Assembly: GCA_004519485.1 (NCBI GenBank)
Contig: CP038107.1
Span: 558,001 to 622,000 of the forward strand
Direction: 5' to 3'
Origin: Nannochloropsis oceanica
Taxonomy: Eukaryota > Sar > Eustigmatophyceae > Eustigmatales > Monodopsidaceae
Length of the DNA stretch: 64,000 bases
Position numbers and translations under genes: made by a program. Each line of letters begins with the position of its first letter. Position 1 is the stretch's first letter. Positions 43,205-53,406 of the stretch are shown here, piece after piece. The notes beneath the pieces are model-generated. The model searched no databases. It saw only the letters and a program-made list of their open reading frames with translations, and was not told where the DNA came from.

Positions 43205-43688
43205 CAGTCACCTGGAGCTTGTCTGCGCGTCCTAGTATGGCCTGTGCGTGCTGTAAATGGCACAGGGAAAGGATAAGGGTGGGCCAGACTAGGACATGAT
43301 GAGACCAAGATCAAACTGATGATGATTTAATCCCCCACTCTGTTCACTGCTATGGATAGTCCAATGCCCGGCCATTGTGCAAAAGCACGACCAGGTCTGA
43401 CAGACACCTAAACTGGCACATGCATGGTGCACAAGCAAAATCAACACACACGACGCACGTAGGGCATTCGAGCATTCATCAGGAAGGACGTTGTTGCTGC
43501 TTCTCTCTTCGCCTGACTTGAGCGATCCCTCACGGGACGTCTCTGGAGACCACCGAGGTATCGAAGACGTAGCTATTGTCACGCAGTGTCCTACAGTATC
43601 ATGGCCTCACCCAGCATTCAAGCCATACGCTTTCAAAACCCCTAATGTACACAGGCACGAGGCTTCTTTTGGTCCGCCATTTACAAGA
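43205..43688. promoter_or_regulatory. Shared upstream region of ankyrin and PEX2 genes
   Basis: Divergent pair with about 480 bp between the ATGs. The PEX2 frame is open upstream to 43491, but that part is not family-like and is taken as 5' UTR. Confidence 0.35.
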
Positions 43689-44993
43689 ATGGCGTCAACC
43701 GGCCCCTCCTCGGCCTCTTCGACTTCATCACCACTGCCGCCCCCACTAGTGCCCCCAACGGTACCATCTCTGTCTGAAAATGCCTCCGTCGTGCCCTTGG
43801 ATCCCTTGCGTGCACCCGTGGAGCTGCAGCGATACTACCCCGACGCGACAGCAGCAGCAGCAGCAGCAGCCGGGTCATCGTCCTCCTTGCTACGTCTCAT
43901 ATCAGGCACGAGAGGCGCCGCGGGGGCAATGTCAGGAAGTGGTGTGATGAAGGTGAATCAAATGGATGCTCAAGTACTTGATACGGAGCTGCTTGATTTG
44001 CTGCGAATTCAATTAGGCACAATTTTGGCCCCGCCCTTCTTCCCACCCGGGTTCATGGACAAGTATAAGCCCGAGCTCAATGCCCTCTTGGATCTTCTCC
44101 TCTTCCGCTTCACCATATTTCAAAACGATCCCACGCCCGGGATGCGCATGCAAAACCTTCGTTTCGTCAATGGGCGCATCCTTGGCACTTCCTCCTCCAC
44201 TTTCTCGTCTGCATCTGACATTCATGCCCCACGAGTGAGCCAGCGTCTGTTGTTGGGTCTGTTGTACATTGGAGGTAAATGGGGATTTGCCCGACTGCGA
44301 CGACATGCCCTCGTGGCAGGATGGGCGGATGAAGCTCAGCAGCAACAACATCAACAATTCCATCCAGCTGCAGTAGATCCACAAATCGGTGGGAATGGTG
44401 GCAGCAGCGACAGCAGCCGCGGGAGCACTCCTTTACATGGCGAGCAATGGAAGCGCTGGGCCTACCGTGCATTGGACCGAGCCGAAAACCTCTTCCGCCT
44501 TGCATGGCTTATCAATTTCTTGGTGTTCTTGCGTGTGGGTCGTTATCCTTCTTTATTGCAACGACTGACGGGGATGCGACTGGTGTATGGGGATGCCTTT
44601 GCGGGGGCGAGCCGAAGTATTAATTTCCAGTTTATGAACAGGCAGTTGCTGTGGGAGCACTTCACGCAGCTGGCTTTGTGTGTGGTACCCTTGATAGATT
44701 GGGACGGATTAAGAAGGCAAGTGTCAGGTCTGATCAGACAGAGGAGGTTGGGGGCGGGAGCGGCGGGTTCGGCGGATGGAGGGGCGAGCATACCGGGGGC
44801 CGGCGGGGCGGATGGGGATATGGAGTGTGTGATGTGCGGGGAGGGGGAGGCACAGACACCTTATGTCACGGATTGTGGGCATGTGTATTGTTACTACTGC
44901 TTGAAGACAGCGTGTTTGCAGGATGATGCTTTTGCGTGTCCGCGGTGCGGGACGTTTTTTGCGACGTCGAAACGGTGGGTCCCTGGGCAGTAG
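43689..44993 (+). CDS. PEX2: Peroxin-2, peroxisomal RING E3 ligase
   Basis: A single exon encodes 434 residues. PEX2 with PEX10 and PEX12 forms the membrane ubiquitin-ligase channel that recycles PEX5. The N-terminus to about residue 95 is Ser/Pro/Ala-rich and variable. The conserved Pex2/12 membrane region starts at VNQMDAQVLDTELLDLLRIQ and includes QRLLLGLLYIGGKWGFARLR, AENLFRLAWLINFLVFLRVG, YPSLLQRLTGMRLVY and a WEHFTQLALCVVP segment. The C-terminal RING is complete: CVMC, CGHVYCYYC and CPRC. The chosen start is the internal ATG at 43689, because the preceding 66 codons of open frame look like UTR. PEX2 is favoured over PEX10/12 by the NQMDAxxLDxEL opening and the short region after the RING. 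Confidence 0.9.
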   Translation: MASTGPSSASSTSSPLPPPLVPPTVPSLSENASVVPLDPLRAPVELQRYYPDATAAAAAAAGSSSSLLRLISGTRGAAGAMSGSGVMKVNQMDAQVLDTELLDLLRIQLGTILAPPFFPPGFMDKYKPELNALLDLLLFRFTIFQNDPTPGMRMQNLRFVNGRILGTSSSTFSSASDIHAPRVSQRLLLGLLYIGGKWGFARLRRHALVAGWADEAQQQQHQQFHPAAVDPQIGGNGGSSDSSRGSTPLHGEQWKRWAYRALDRAENLFRLAWLINFLVFLRVGRYPSLLQRLTGMRLVYGDAFAGASRSINFQFMNRQLLWEHFTQLALCVVPLIDWDGLRRQVSGLIRQRRLGAGAAGSADGGASIPGAGGADGDMECVMCGEGEAQTPYVTDCGHVYCYYCLKTACLQDDAFACPRCGTFFATSKRWVPGQ

Positions 44994-45314
44994 CTTTGGA
45001 AGGATGATAGGGACTGACTGACTAAAGGTGACTTTCCGACGGTAATTAGAATGTACAGTGAGGAACACATTTGCGGCGACATGTAAGCGAGCGAGAGAGA
45101 ATGAATAGGCGAAGAAGGTAGGGTTTACATAGCGAAAGCGAGACTCGACCGCAAAAAGAATATAAACATGGAAACAATAATAAAAATAACAATGAGCAAT
45201 ACTGGGTTCTGAATTATCACTCATCATTTTATACTCCTACGTTCTTACCCTATTCCTTTCATCTATGAACCCCTACTTTTTTTACAACCCTCCCTCCTCT
45301 CCCTCTTTCCCTCC
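44994..45314. other. Convergent 3' flanks of PEX2 and MIP genes
   Basis: AT-rich spacer with a CT-rich end. No gene was recognised. Confidence 0.35.
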
Positions 45315-47594
45315 CTACTTCTCCTCTCCAACCAACTCCGCCAAAAAACTATCCAACGCTGGCTCCTCCCCTAACACCTCCCTCAGCATCTCGTGCGGGT
45401 CCTTGCCCCCCCCATGTCTGAGCATAGATTGCCACACCTTCTCCCCCGCCTCCTTGCTCCATGGATCATTTTTAAACAGCCTCTCCCAAATGTGCGAGGC
45501 AAACACCCGATCATACAAGTAACCGTAGTACCCCGCGCCATACCCAGTCAGATGCCCAAACCTTGCATGCCACACCGTACCCTCCGAGTGTAGCAATGTC
45601 ATTATCTGCCCCTGAACCCCCTTCAAAAAAGCAGAACTCGTCGGGTCTTCCCCCAGTGGCTGCGGCCCGAACAATTTCTGATCCACCAACGAGTAAAGCA
45701 CCTGAATCTGGGTATCCAAGCCCGCAAACTCCCTCTTGGCCGCCCGCAAGGCCTTTGTCAATTCCGGTGGTATCGGCAGACCTGTTTTATGGTGATGAGC
45801 AAATTGGGATAGCACCCTCTGGTCCCAGGCGAAGTACTCGAGTAAATGGCTGGGGGTCTCAACAAAATCGACAGGGGCCCTCGTTCCCGAGACGTGCTGA
45901 AACCGAGTCCGAGACAGCAGAGAATGCAAGGCGTGACCAAATTCATGAAATAATGCCTCAAGCTCTCCATGCGTAAGGAGGACGGGTCCTTCTTGATATG
46001 AACCGGAAGGCGCAAAATTGCACACCAAGGCCACCACAGGGAGTTGGTACGAGGAAGAGCCCTTGGGGAGGCACCCACATTGAACAGTAAATTGAGCATG
46101 ATGCGTGTATTTGGCTTCACGTGGGTAGAGATCTAGGTAAATGGTGCCAAGCTGGCCATGAGTAGAGTGAAGGAGGATCATTTTCTGCAGACGGGCTTGA
46201 GGAGGGGCCCAGGCTTCGTTTTTGTCCATCGGGACTTCTAGAAGCTCGATGCCGAAGAGACGGTGACAAAGCAGGGCGAGGCCACGTAAGCAATTTTCCA
46301 AAGAAAGGTACGCAGAGATGCCTTTATCATCTACTCCAGAGGCGTGACGAGCAGATTTAACGGCGCCCATGTAGTAAGAGAGGTCCCAATGGTGGAAGGC
46401 AGCGCTGCGCGTCGGCCCGTCCTCGTCTAGTTGCTTCGCGCGTTGCAGCACTTGTAGCTCTAGATCGGCTTTGATCTTCACTTTGTCCGCAAGAGCGAGG
46501 AGAAATCGCTCGACTTCTTCCGGACGTCCGGCCATCTTATCGGCGAGAAAACGATGGGCATAGCTGGGGAACCCCAACTTCCTTGCCAGAGCATCCCGGC
46601 CCTTTACAAGACGGGAGAGAACATCTAAATTTTCGTGCGGGCTGGTATTGACTTCTTGGTACATACGTCGGCGGAGATTCTCATCGCGGGCATAGCGTAA
46701 CACCGCGTTGGATACAGCGGTGTCGGTGGTGAGGGTGAGGAGGTGGGAGGGCTGATGAGGGGGCTGGAGGGGGAGGATGACGTTTTGGATTACATCAGAG
46801 GGCATTTGTGCTATGAGCTCGGCTTTGCTCACTTGAAAAGAGCGACGCCCCAAAATGACATTGTTGCTAAACATGGTCTCCAAGCTAATGATTTCGTTGA
46901 GGAGGGCTCGAACTTCTTGCCGCTCGGCTGCGGGCAGATGGATTCCACTACTCTCGAACTCGGCCTTGAGAAGTTGGGCCGTTCGTTTTTCTTCTTCGCT
47001 TAGCGTCGCGGCCACGAGAGGGTTTTCGACGACCGCACGCACGGCCTGATACAGTCCCACGTCCGTATTGAGTTCGTGGATGTATTCCGACAAACCTATA
47101 AACGCTTCCTCGGCTGCCTCTCGCCAAGCAGCCTCATGGTGAACGTTGCGCGCGAGTTCCGCCGCATCGATGGCGATGCACAGCGTGTTTGACATGGCGT
47201 CCATGTCTCGAATCGTCTCCACCCCTGGTGGCACTTTCCATGTCATCAGGTTGTATTTGATTTCCTCGCACCGTCTTATTGACTCGCGTGCCAGTCGCAA
47301 AAAGTCTTCGGGGCGACGAAGACCCACCACACCAAAGAGGCCAGGGTTCAAGGGGATGCTGGTACTGCTGGTCCTGGCGGTGTTGGTCGTCGTTGAGAAG
47401 GGCATCGGAGGAGGAGAGGTAGTGGGCCTGCCCAAGCGTCGCCGCCATCGTGGTGCCGTGGCGTGGTGGCATGCCAGCTTCGTTATGGAGGCTGTTGGTG
47501 TCAGGATACACTTGCTTCTGCGATGACGGGCCAACGCCGCACCCGCCACCGCTCGCGGGCGCCACATATGGCCGACGATGACGAGGGGCGACAA
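45315..47594 (-). CDS. MIPEP: Mitochondrial intermediate peptidase (M3 metallopeptidase)
   Basis: A single exon encodes 759 residues. The enzyme trims an octapeptide from some imported mitochondrial proteins. The first 75 residues are rich in Arg, Thr and Ser and poor in acidic residues, a mitochondrial presequence. The mature part begins with NPGLFGVVGLRRPEDFLRLA, typical of MIP. The zinc site is HEFGH (about 550-554) in LEALFHEFGHALHSLLSRT, with the third ligand Glu about 25 residues on (PVDFVETPSHLLEYF). The C-terminal YAxxYYxYLYDRVFA pattern (GYGAGYYGYLYDRVFASHIW) also fits the thimet oligopeptidase clan. The GLFG opening and the presequence favour MIP over cytosolic thimet oligopeptidase. 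Confidence 0.93.
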   Translation of the reverse strand: MSPLVIVGHMWRPRAVAGAALARHRRSKCILTPTASITKLACHHATAPRWRRRLGRPTTSPPPMPFSTTTNTARTSSTSIPLNPGLFGVVGLRRPEDFLRLARESIRRCEEIKYNLMTWKVPPGVETIRDMDAMSNTLCIAIDAAELARNVHHEAAWREAAEEAFIGLSEYIHELNTDVGLYQAVRAVVENPLVAATLSEEEKRTAQLLKAEFESSGIHLPAAERQEVRALLNEIISLETMFSNNVILGRRSFQVSKAELIAQMPSDVIQNVILPLQPPHQPSHLLTLTTDTAVSNAVLRYARDENLRRRMYQEVNTSPHENLDVLSRLVKGRDALARKLGFPSYAHRFLADKMAGRPEEVERFLLALADKVKIKADLELQVLQRAKQLDEDGPTRSAAFHHWDLSYYMGAVKSARHASGVDDKGISAYLSLENCLRGLALLCHRLFGIELLEVPMDKNEAWAPPQARLQKMILLHSTHGQLGTIYLDLYPREAKYTHHAQFTVQCGCLPKGSSSYQLPVVALVCNFAPSGSYQEGPVLLTHGELEALFHEFGHALHSLLSRTRFQHVSGTRAPVDFVETPSHLLEYFAWDQRVLSQFAHHHKTGLPIPPELTKALRAAKREFAGLDTQIQVLYSLVDQKLFGPQPLGEDPTSSAFLKGVQGQIMTLLHSEGTVWHARFGHLTGYGAGYYGYLYDRVFASHIWERLFKNDPWSKEAGEKVWQSMLRHGGGKDPHEMLREVLGEEPALDSFLAELVGEEK

Positions 47595-48166
47595 CGAGCC
47601 CTGTGCATAGTGAAGGCGTGCAGATAGAGAGTTGGTGGTTGTATGGAGTCACAGAGATACAGAGAGGTGATAGATAGTGTGGAGGAGTTTGATGTCGCAA
47701 CGGGCGCCGGGCTTTTTCATCCAGGAAGTACCCCCCCATATTTTTTTTTACTGGCGTGTGACAACCATATTGCGCTTGATGTTGACACAGTCTTTCTTTA
47801 CGTCTTATGCCTTTATTGGACGTTACGGTCTTTTAAGTTCTCTTTTCTGGGACCACAGAAATCCCGATCTTTTTTCTTTTGCCTTCGTCTTCCCCGCTCT
47901 TCCCCAGCAAAGTGGTTTTTGCCTCGCCTGGTTACTTTTCATTCGTTCATTAATTGCGTTGAGGCTGCCTGGCACACAAAATAAATTAATTTTTGAACCA
48001 AAGTATAGAATTGACAATATCGTATATATATATGGGAGAGTCGTGGGCAAGGGCTCCGGGTAAAGTATTTGACAAGAACACAGTGAAGCTGGTGGGAGGG
48101 GGTGGGGAGATAGGGATGAAAACGACAGTCATCCCACCACCGGTCCAAACTCATGCCACAAGAAGA
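47595..48166. other. Intergenic upstream of MIP; no gene seen
   Basis: T-rich sequence with a (TA)n run near 48027. Long open frames on the plus strand have no motif and follow the base composition. Confidence 0.35.
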
Positions 48167-48704
48167 ATGCGGGCCTTAGTCCGGGCGATGGTGGCGGGCC
48201 CGGTAGCGTTGATTCCACTGCTCGCACTCATCTTTGTCAAACAGCCCTAAACAGCCCAGGCATTCACAGGCGGCGCTGGCGGCTTCAGCCTGAGCGAGTT
48301 GCCCGAGGAATTATTTGACGAAGACGGCACTAGCACCACGAGCAGTACCATCGACTGTTCAGACTTGTCCCTGCGGCCGTGGAAGCGGCCAGGCGAGCCA
48401 TGCGGCGTGGGGGGCCTTGCACACACAGAGCCACAAAGCCTTGGTTCCCTCCCTCGTCACGGCGGCCACGGTGGCCGTCGGCGCCATGGGCCGCGTGTTC
48501 CAGAAGCGCTATGGTTCGACGATGACCCGCTTGTGACAAGAGCACCAGGAGGCCCGGTGATTGCGCCTGGAGAAGCGGCGGTTGGAGCGCGAGATCAAGG
48601 AGGAGCAACGCCGGTTCCAGCAAGAGATGCGACGCATGACCGAGGAGCAGGAGCGGGATGAAAGCAAAGTAAGCGGTGTAGGCGATCATGGGGGATCGCA
48701 ATAG
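48167..48704 (+). pseudogene. Decayed gene for a plastid-targeted coiled-coil protein
   Basis: The first frame gives a hydrophobic signal-like start (ALVRAMVAGPVALIPLLALI). After a TAA (48248-48250) the same frame continues with TAQAFTGGAGGFSLSELPEE, an ASAF-type plastid cleavage context. Coherent coding then passes to another frame with LVPSLVTAATVAVGAMGRVF and QKRYGSTMTRL. It continues through two in-frame TGA codons (48534-48536 and 48558-48560) into a charged helix, RLEKRRLEREIKEEQRRFQQ and EMRRMTEEQERDESK, ending at a possible GTAAGC donor. At least one frame change and three stops separate parts that read as one protein, so the gene is probably dead. The parent family was not recognised. 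Unrecognised introns could explain part of this. Confidence 0.5.
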
Positions 48705-49220
48705 TTTTCACTTTCACAAATCCACTAAACTACGCTGAGCTGTAAGAGAGTGTGCATATAGCCCCTAGAACATACCATACCAAACATGGAAGGGCAGGAA
48801 AGTCGGGCCATCATGTGCATTAATATCTCCCCTCGCGCCCTTGTGGGCTTTGAAAGATGTTTCTTCGCAGGCAGTTTCCCTGCCCTCTGGGGATTTTAAG
48901 CCCACTTTGGTCACCATTTCTGCAAACCAGAAACATCCCATGGCCCGAGCAGCTTGACCAATCCGTGTTCATTTCATTATTTTCCAATTTTTTTCAACTA
49001 ACCACTTGCCTAGATGGTCGAAAACCGTCCAGGTGACCCACTTTTATTTCTACTTTTAGTGTGCTATGTGCTTTCTCTCTTGGCATTCAGCGCTCTTCCA
49101 TATCAAATAAGTGTGAAAATACTACATGATTTTTGTACAAGTCAATGCATCTCAAAAGTCGCTCACTAATATGCTTACAGGCGCTTTTGTTTCATCAACA
49201 CGGTACCTCGCCCCTTCCGT
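48705..49220. other. Intergenic; no gene seen
   Basis: AT-rich region between the decayed gene and the 3' end of the methyltransferase gene. Nothing recognised. Confidence 0.35.
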
Positions 49221-50801
49221 CTAGTTGTAATGCCACACACGAGAGGAGGAACCCTCGTCTTCTTCTGACTGTTTCCCCGCCTTAACATCCGGCATGATCA
49301 CTTTTTCTCCTTCGCGCGCGGCTCGGTGCTTGTGTAAGGTAATCAAATATCGATCCAGCCGGGTGTTTAATGGCTGCCGTGAGACGTCCATGAGTGTTAA
49401 GGACGGATGCGATGGAAGCAACGGCACCACATCACGCGACGCCCAACAAGGGTCCATCGGCAAAAAATAATCCAATCGGCCACCAACCCGGAGCAGTTTG
49501 TTATTCGCGGCCAAGTTGTACAGTGTGTAGACTGCTTCTTGGATCGCGCCTTCCGCACGGACAGACCCTCTCTCCCTCTTTCCGTAGGGAGGATCGGCCA
49601 CCATCACGTCGAATGGCCCCCATCGGTAAAGCCGCTCTTGCACATTCGGGTCTCCCACGTCGCCAGAGATAAAATTCGCGGGAGGATTTAAACCCAGGTC
49701 GTGAAAATTGCTATCGATGCGGCTGACATCAATGCTCGAATTCACGTCTACACCCACCGTCAAACCAGCGCCGAGCTGAGCGGCAGCAAGCAACAAACCC
49801 CCGCCTCCCGCCATAGGATCTAGGACCTTCCCACCCGACTGCAAGCTAGCCACATTGCACATGACCAAGCTGGCTTTCGGCTCCATGGAGGTAGTAGTAA
49901 CATACGGCCGTCGCCGCAAGGACAAGCGTTCGGTCAAGCCTCGAGACCCTTTGGCCACCTCTCGCGTGAACCACACTTGGTGCAATTTATCCCCATCCGC
50001 GGCATCTCCGTCCTCCAAAAGCACAAACCGGACAGCAGGGGCTTTCAAGTCCACAGCACCTGGCAACCGTCGAAGCAGTATCTTAAAAATTGACAGCTTT
50101 TGGGGTAGTGTGTCGACTTCCTTCCGTCGACCGTGCTTAGTTCCAAAGACGTAACTGCTGGCCGCCCACGTCGAATTTTCTCGTAGCGGCCCCATTCGTG
50201 GGTCGTCGTTCAGAATGTTCTTGGTGATGGCGGCACACTCGCACAAGGAAGACCCTGTAGCCCAGACCTCATACGCGGCGTGCACAAGTATAGCACGTTC
50301 CACAATTCTCCGCAAAATGAGGACGGAGGGCAGTCCGTGGACATACATAAGGGATGAAGCCGGGCTGCTCTTCTCGTCCTCCTCATTGTCCTCGTCTGGC
50401 TTTCGCCCACCTGCCAGGGATACATCGGTCTCCAAAGCGTCTTCAAAGCGGAGTGCGGCAACAGCTGCTAAATCCCCCAGCTCTCGATATGCAAGTCCTC
50501 GGAACTCGGCTATCCGTAGGCAGGCCAGGCTGGTGCCCTGGTCACCATTGCCAGCCGCACCGCCTTTGAAAAGTACGAGGAACTTTGACGTGGAGACTTG
50601 TCGTGGTGGTACTGATGGATCGATTACACACGCGAAGGCGGGCGAAGGAGTGGACACGCCACTGGTGGCGTGGGGGAATGATGACCATAATGCTGGTGCT
50701 GGCGGGGCTAGTGGCTGCCACGGCGTAAACGCACACGCGCAAGAGACCCAGGTGACCAGAAATAGAAGTCTGGGTAGGTGGGGCAGCCAATGCCTTGTCA
50801 T
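49221..50801 (-). CDS. Trm11-like RNA (guanine-N2) methyltransferase, plastid-directed
   Basis: A single exon encodes 526 residues. The N-terminus is a signal peptide (LPRLLFLVTWVSCACA) followed directly by FTPWQP, an ASAF-like plastid site. The catalytic half starts near residue 290. It has a post-SAM pattern VLDPMAGGGGLLLAAAQLGA with GVDVN (SAM-binding Gly-rich motif and acidic strand 2), ISGDVGDPN, and the catalytic DPPYGKRE in VMVADPPYGKRERG. DPPYG-x-RE is the signature of the Trm11/TRMT11 tRNA guanosine-10 N2-methyltransferases (UPF0020 family). RRPYVTTTSMEPKASLVMCN before motif I matches the R-x-Y-x-G-x-T-S-M region. A THUMP domain would precede it; the N-terminal half is too diverged to confirm. 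It may act on plastid tRNA, which would be unusual for Trm11. The C-terminus is acidic and Ser-rich. Confidence 0.85.
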   Translation of the reverse strand: MTRHWLPHLPRLLFLVTWVSCACAFTPWQPLAPPAPALWSSFPHATSGVSTPSPAFACVIDPSVPPRQVSTSKFLVLFKGGAAGNGDQGTSLACLRIAEFRGLAYRELGDLAAVAALRFEDALETDVSLAGGRKPDEDNEEDEKSSPASSLMYVHGLPSVLILRRIVERAILVHAAYEVWATGSSLCECAAITKNILNDDPRMGPLRENSTWAASSYVFGTKHGRRKEVDTLPQKLSIFKILLRRLPGAVDLKAPAVRFVLLEDGDAADGDKLHQVWFTREVAKGSRGLTERLSLRRRPYVTTTSMEPKASLVMCNVASLQSGGKVLDPMAGGGGLLLAAAQLGAGLTVGVDVNSSIDVSRIDSNFHDLGLNPPANFISGDVGDPNVQERLYRWGPFDVMVADPPYGKRERGSVRAEGAIQEAVYTLYNLAANNKLLRVGGRLDYFLPMDPCWASRDVVPLLPSHPSLTLMDVSRQPLNTRLDRYLITLHKHRAAREGEKVIMPDVKAGKQSEEDEGSSSRVWHYN

Positions 50802-51141
50802 CGCTTGCCCTGTGGGAATTGATTAAATTTGTGTGGGATGGATCGAGGGGGGATGTCAAGATGTCAAGAGACACGTTGTCTGGGAGGAGTCTGGCTGTGG
50901 TACTTAGTACGATGACTCGAATACTTTATACATACATTGATAAATTATAATGTAGTACCTCTTTGAAGATGTCGTCAGACCGAATGCCCCAATCAAAGCT
51001 CACAAAGCCACCCACAGCACACCACGCACAGCCAAAGCGCCAAAGACGTTTCCTGCATAAATGTGCAGGGCAATCAGCCCTTGTAAATTATCCCCAGGTC
51101 TCCAGCTCCTCGTCTTGCTACTCAATCTCCTGGCTCTCCTC
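50802..51141. other. Upstream region of the methyltransferase gene
   Basis: Spacer between the Trm11-like gene (minus) and the carboxylesterase pseudogene (plus). No motif was recognised. Confidence 0.35.
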
Positions 51142-52622
51142 TAGCCGCCACCATCATCACTGCGTCTGGCCAGGTCCCCTCAATGGGCATGGAGGTGTAG
51201 GGCCAAAGAGACGATCACAGCGCGACCCAATTCCTTGGCATTCCTTACGCGCACTCGCCTGTCCGGCGGTGGGAAGAAGCCCAACCCTCCTGGCAAGTGC
51301 ATGACTCCCCCGTTTCGCCCCGTCTCCCCTGCTCGCCTCGTTCGATGCCTGTCAGGCCCCGCTTGTGTGCCCTCAAATCCTCAACGGCCTCGCCGTCGGG
51401 AAGGGGGATTGTTTGTTTGTAAATGTATATCGCCCCCCTTTCACAACGACTAAAAATCCTAAACCTGTGATGATCTTCCTTCACGGCGGCTCATCTATAC
51501 TAGGAGGTATTTCTTCACCCCTCTTGGACGGCAATGCTACTCTCTCCTACCGTCTTGGGGCCCTCGAGGCCGAGCTTTCTCGCGAATTCTTCTCTGCCAG
51601 GTCAAGGCAATTTAGCGATGCTCGATCAGCAACTGGCCTTAAAATGGGTTCACTCTAATATACATTTCTTTGGTGGCGATCCGTCCTCAGTGACATTAGG
51701 AGGGGAATCCGCCGGGGCTTGTGGTGCGTGTCTGCATATGATCGTACCAGAGAGCAGGAAGTTGCTTAAGACGGTGGTGATTGAGAGCGGGGGATGTGTG
51801 GGGGTTGCCTTTGGAGGTAGGAATGGCACGGAGTCGAGCGTTTGTTGTGGAGACGGGGTGTAAGGACAGCAGCAGCAACGGCAGCAGCAGCAGCGATTGC
51901 AGTAGCGGCAGTATGATTGATTGCTTGAGTCAAGTCTCAGTGGGCGTATTGGTGTCATTTTCAACGGCATTCGGCCAAGACGTTTATCATTATTGGGCCC
52001 CCCTCATTTACGGCGACCGATTCCTCCCCTCCACCCTTGCTGAGCTCCTCAACTCCTCCTCTTCCTCCCTCGCTCCCTACCCATCCTCCTCGGCTTCAAC
52101 CGCGACGAAGACACCCTCTTCCTCCTCATCACTGGCCTGCAAGGCTCAAACGGCACTGACCTTGCCTACTCCTCATGGGTGCTTAACGGGAGAATGGAGG
52201 AACAACAAGTCCCCCCTCCGCTTTCCCCCTCGCAACAAGAAAAAAATTTAAGCTTGTACCCTCCTAAAGGGGATGGGTCAAATGACGAAAAAAGTGTAAG
52301 TATTATATCGGATGCTCATTATAAATGTCCTAACTATTTCGGTGGGGAACAAGAGGACGTGGATCCCGCTGCGTCCCCGATATATTTTTATGTTATCAAT
52401 ACGTCCAGCCGGAAGCGTGTAATCCCCATGCAGACGACCTCGGATGCTATCATGGAAGTGAGCTTCCGTATGTGTCGGCAAAATCTAAACTCAACACCGT
52501 GTGGTGGAGAAGGGGAGGACGAGGGAGGGAGGGAGGAAGAGGAGATGAGGAGGACCTTGCGGGGGTCTTGGGGGGCGTTTGCTCGCACGATGGGAGAAGT
52601 CCGAATACGTTTGTGGAGATAG
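51142..52622 (+). pseudogene. Type-B carboxylesterase pseudogene
   Basis: Family blocks appear in the right order but in different frames. They are: TIITASGQVPSMGMEV; TQFLGIPYAHSPVRRWEEAQ; CPQILNGLAVGKGDCLFVNV and YRPP; PVMIFLHGGSSILGG; TLSYRLGAL, then after a frame change FLANSSLPGQGNLAMLDQQL; ALKWVHSNIHFFGGDPSSVT; LGGESAGA with the nucleophile Ser; then YHYWAPLIYGDRFLP and, in another frame, LLGFNRDEDTLFLLITGLQG. Several frame changes and at least one stop separate these, and the C-terminal third including the catalytic His region is poor. No GT-AG introns explain all the changes. It is therefore best read as a decayed gene of the alpha/beta-hydrolase carboxylesterase family. Sequencing errors could mimic some of this. 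The tail 52490-52622 is purine-rich. Confidence 0.75.
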
Positions 52623-53094
52623 AGAGAGAGTGAGAGGGGATAAGGATAATAAGGCAGGGATGACGACAGGGGGAAGGAGAAGGATGCGGGGCCCGGCGAT
52701 AGGACGAGAGGAAGGGCAGGGCAGGCGGCTGAGGAATGCTGATTTTCCATTTAGGGGGAGGAATTAAGTGGCCTTCATTTGAGCAAGAGGAAGAAGGAGG
52801 GAAGGATGGCTGGATGATGCAGCTTGATGCGGGAAACATTATGGTGGTACCGCGGGACAGAAAGAAGGAGTGTTCCACCAGTATGTACAGCAACAGTTTT
52901 GGAAACTGAACGGAGTATGACTGATGGCTTTCTATAAAATAACAGTTGATCCAGTGTAAAATAATTGAAATGATGGTGGTACACAATTAGATAAATAAAT
53001 GAGACGTGCGAATAGGTGCTCTTATTCTTCCTTCTCGTTCCGGTGTTTTTGAGTCCAATCATTTCTACGGATTCTTTTGTCAATCAGCCCTGGC

Positions 53095-53125
<31 letters not shown>

Positions 53126-53406
53126 CAAAACACGTATCCTTGCTACCTTGCCTCCAATTGTTCTTCTCCTGTTCTACGTATTTTTCTAGTAACCTTTTGT
53201 TGTTTTTCCGCTTTTCGATTCGAGAGTTTGTTTGGTGGGGAAAAAGTATCATGTATATGTGCATTGCAGCACTCGCTCTCTCCCCTCCAGCTTTAGCTGT
53301 CTTATCTCCATCTCTCCACGTCAAAGTCCACTTTCCACTTCTCTCTCATCACTTGAGTAAGTTCTTATTTTTGCTTTCATGCTGATGCATCCTTCCCTAC
53401 CTTCCC
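52623..53406. other. Intergenic, purine-rich then AT-rich; (CA)n run
   Basis: No gene was recognised. A (CA)n microsatellite of about 13 units lies at 53095-53120. The distal part holds the 3' UTR of the SAP coiled-coil gene. Confidence 0.45.

Noticed and set aside
48534-48560. Two in-frame TGA codons as possible selenocysteine
   Set aside because: They lie in a charged helix with no redox motif, an upstream TAA and a frame change also break the gene, and the GPX gene in the window uses Cys.
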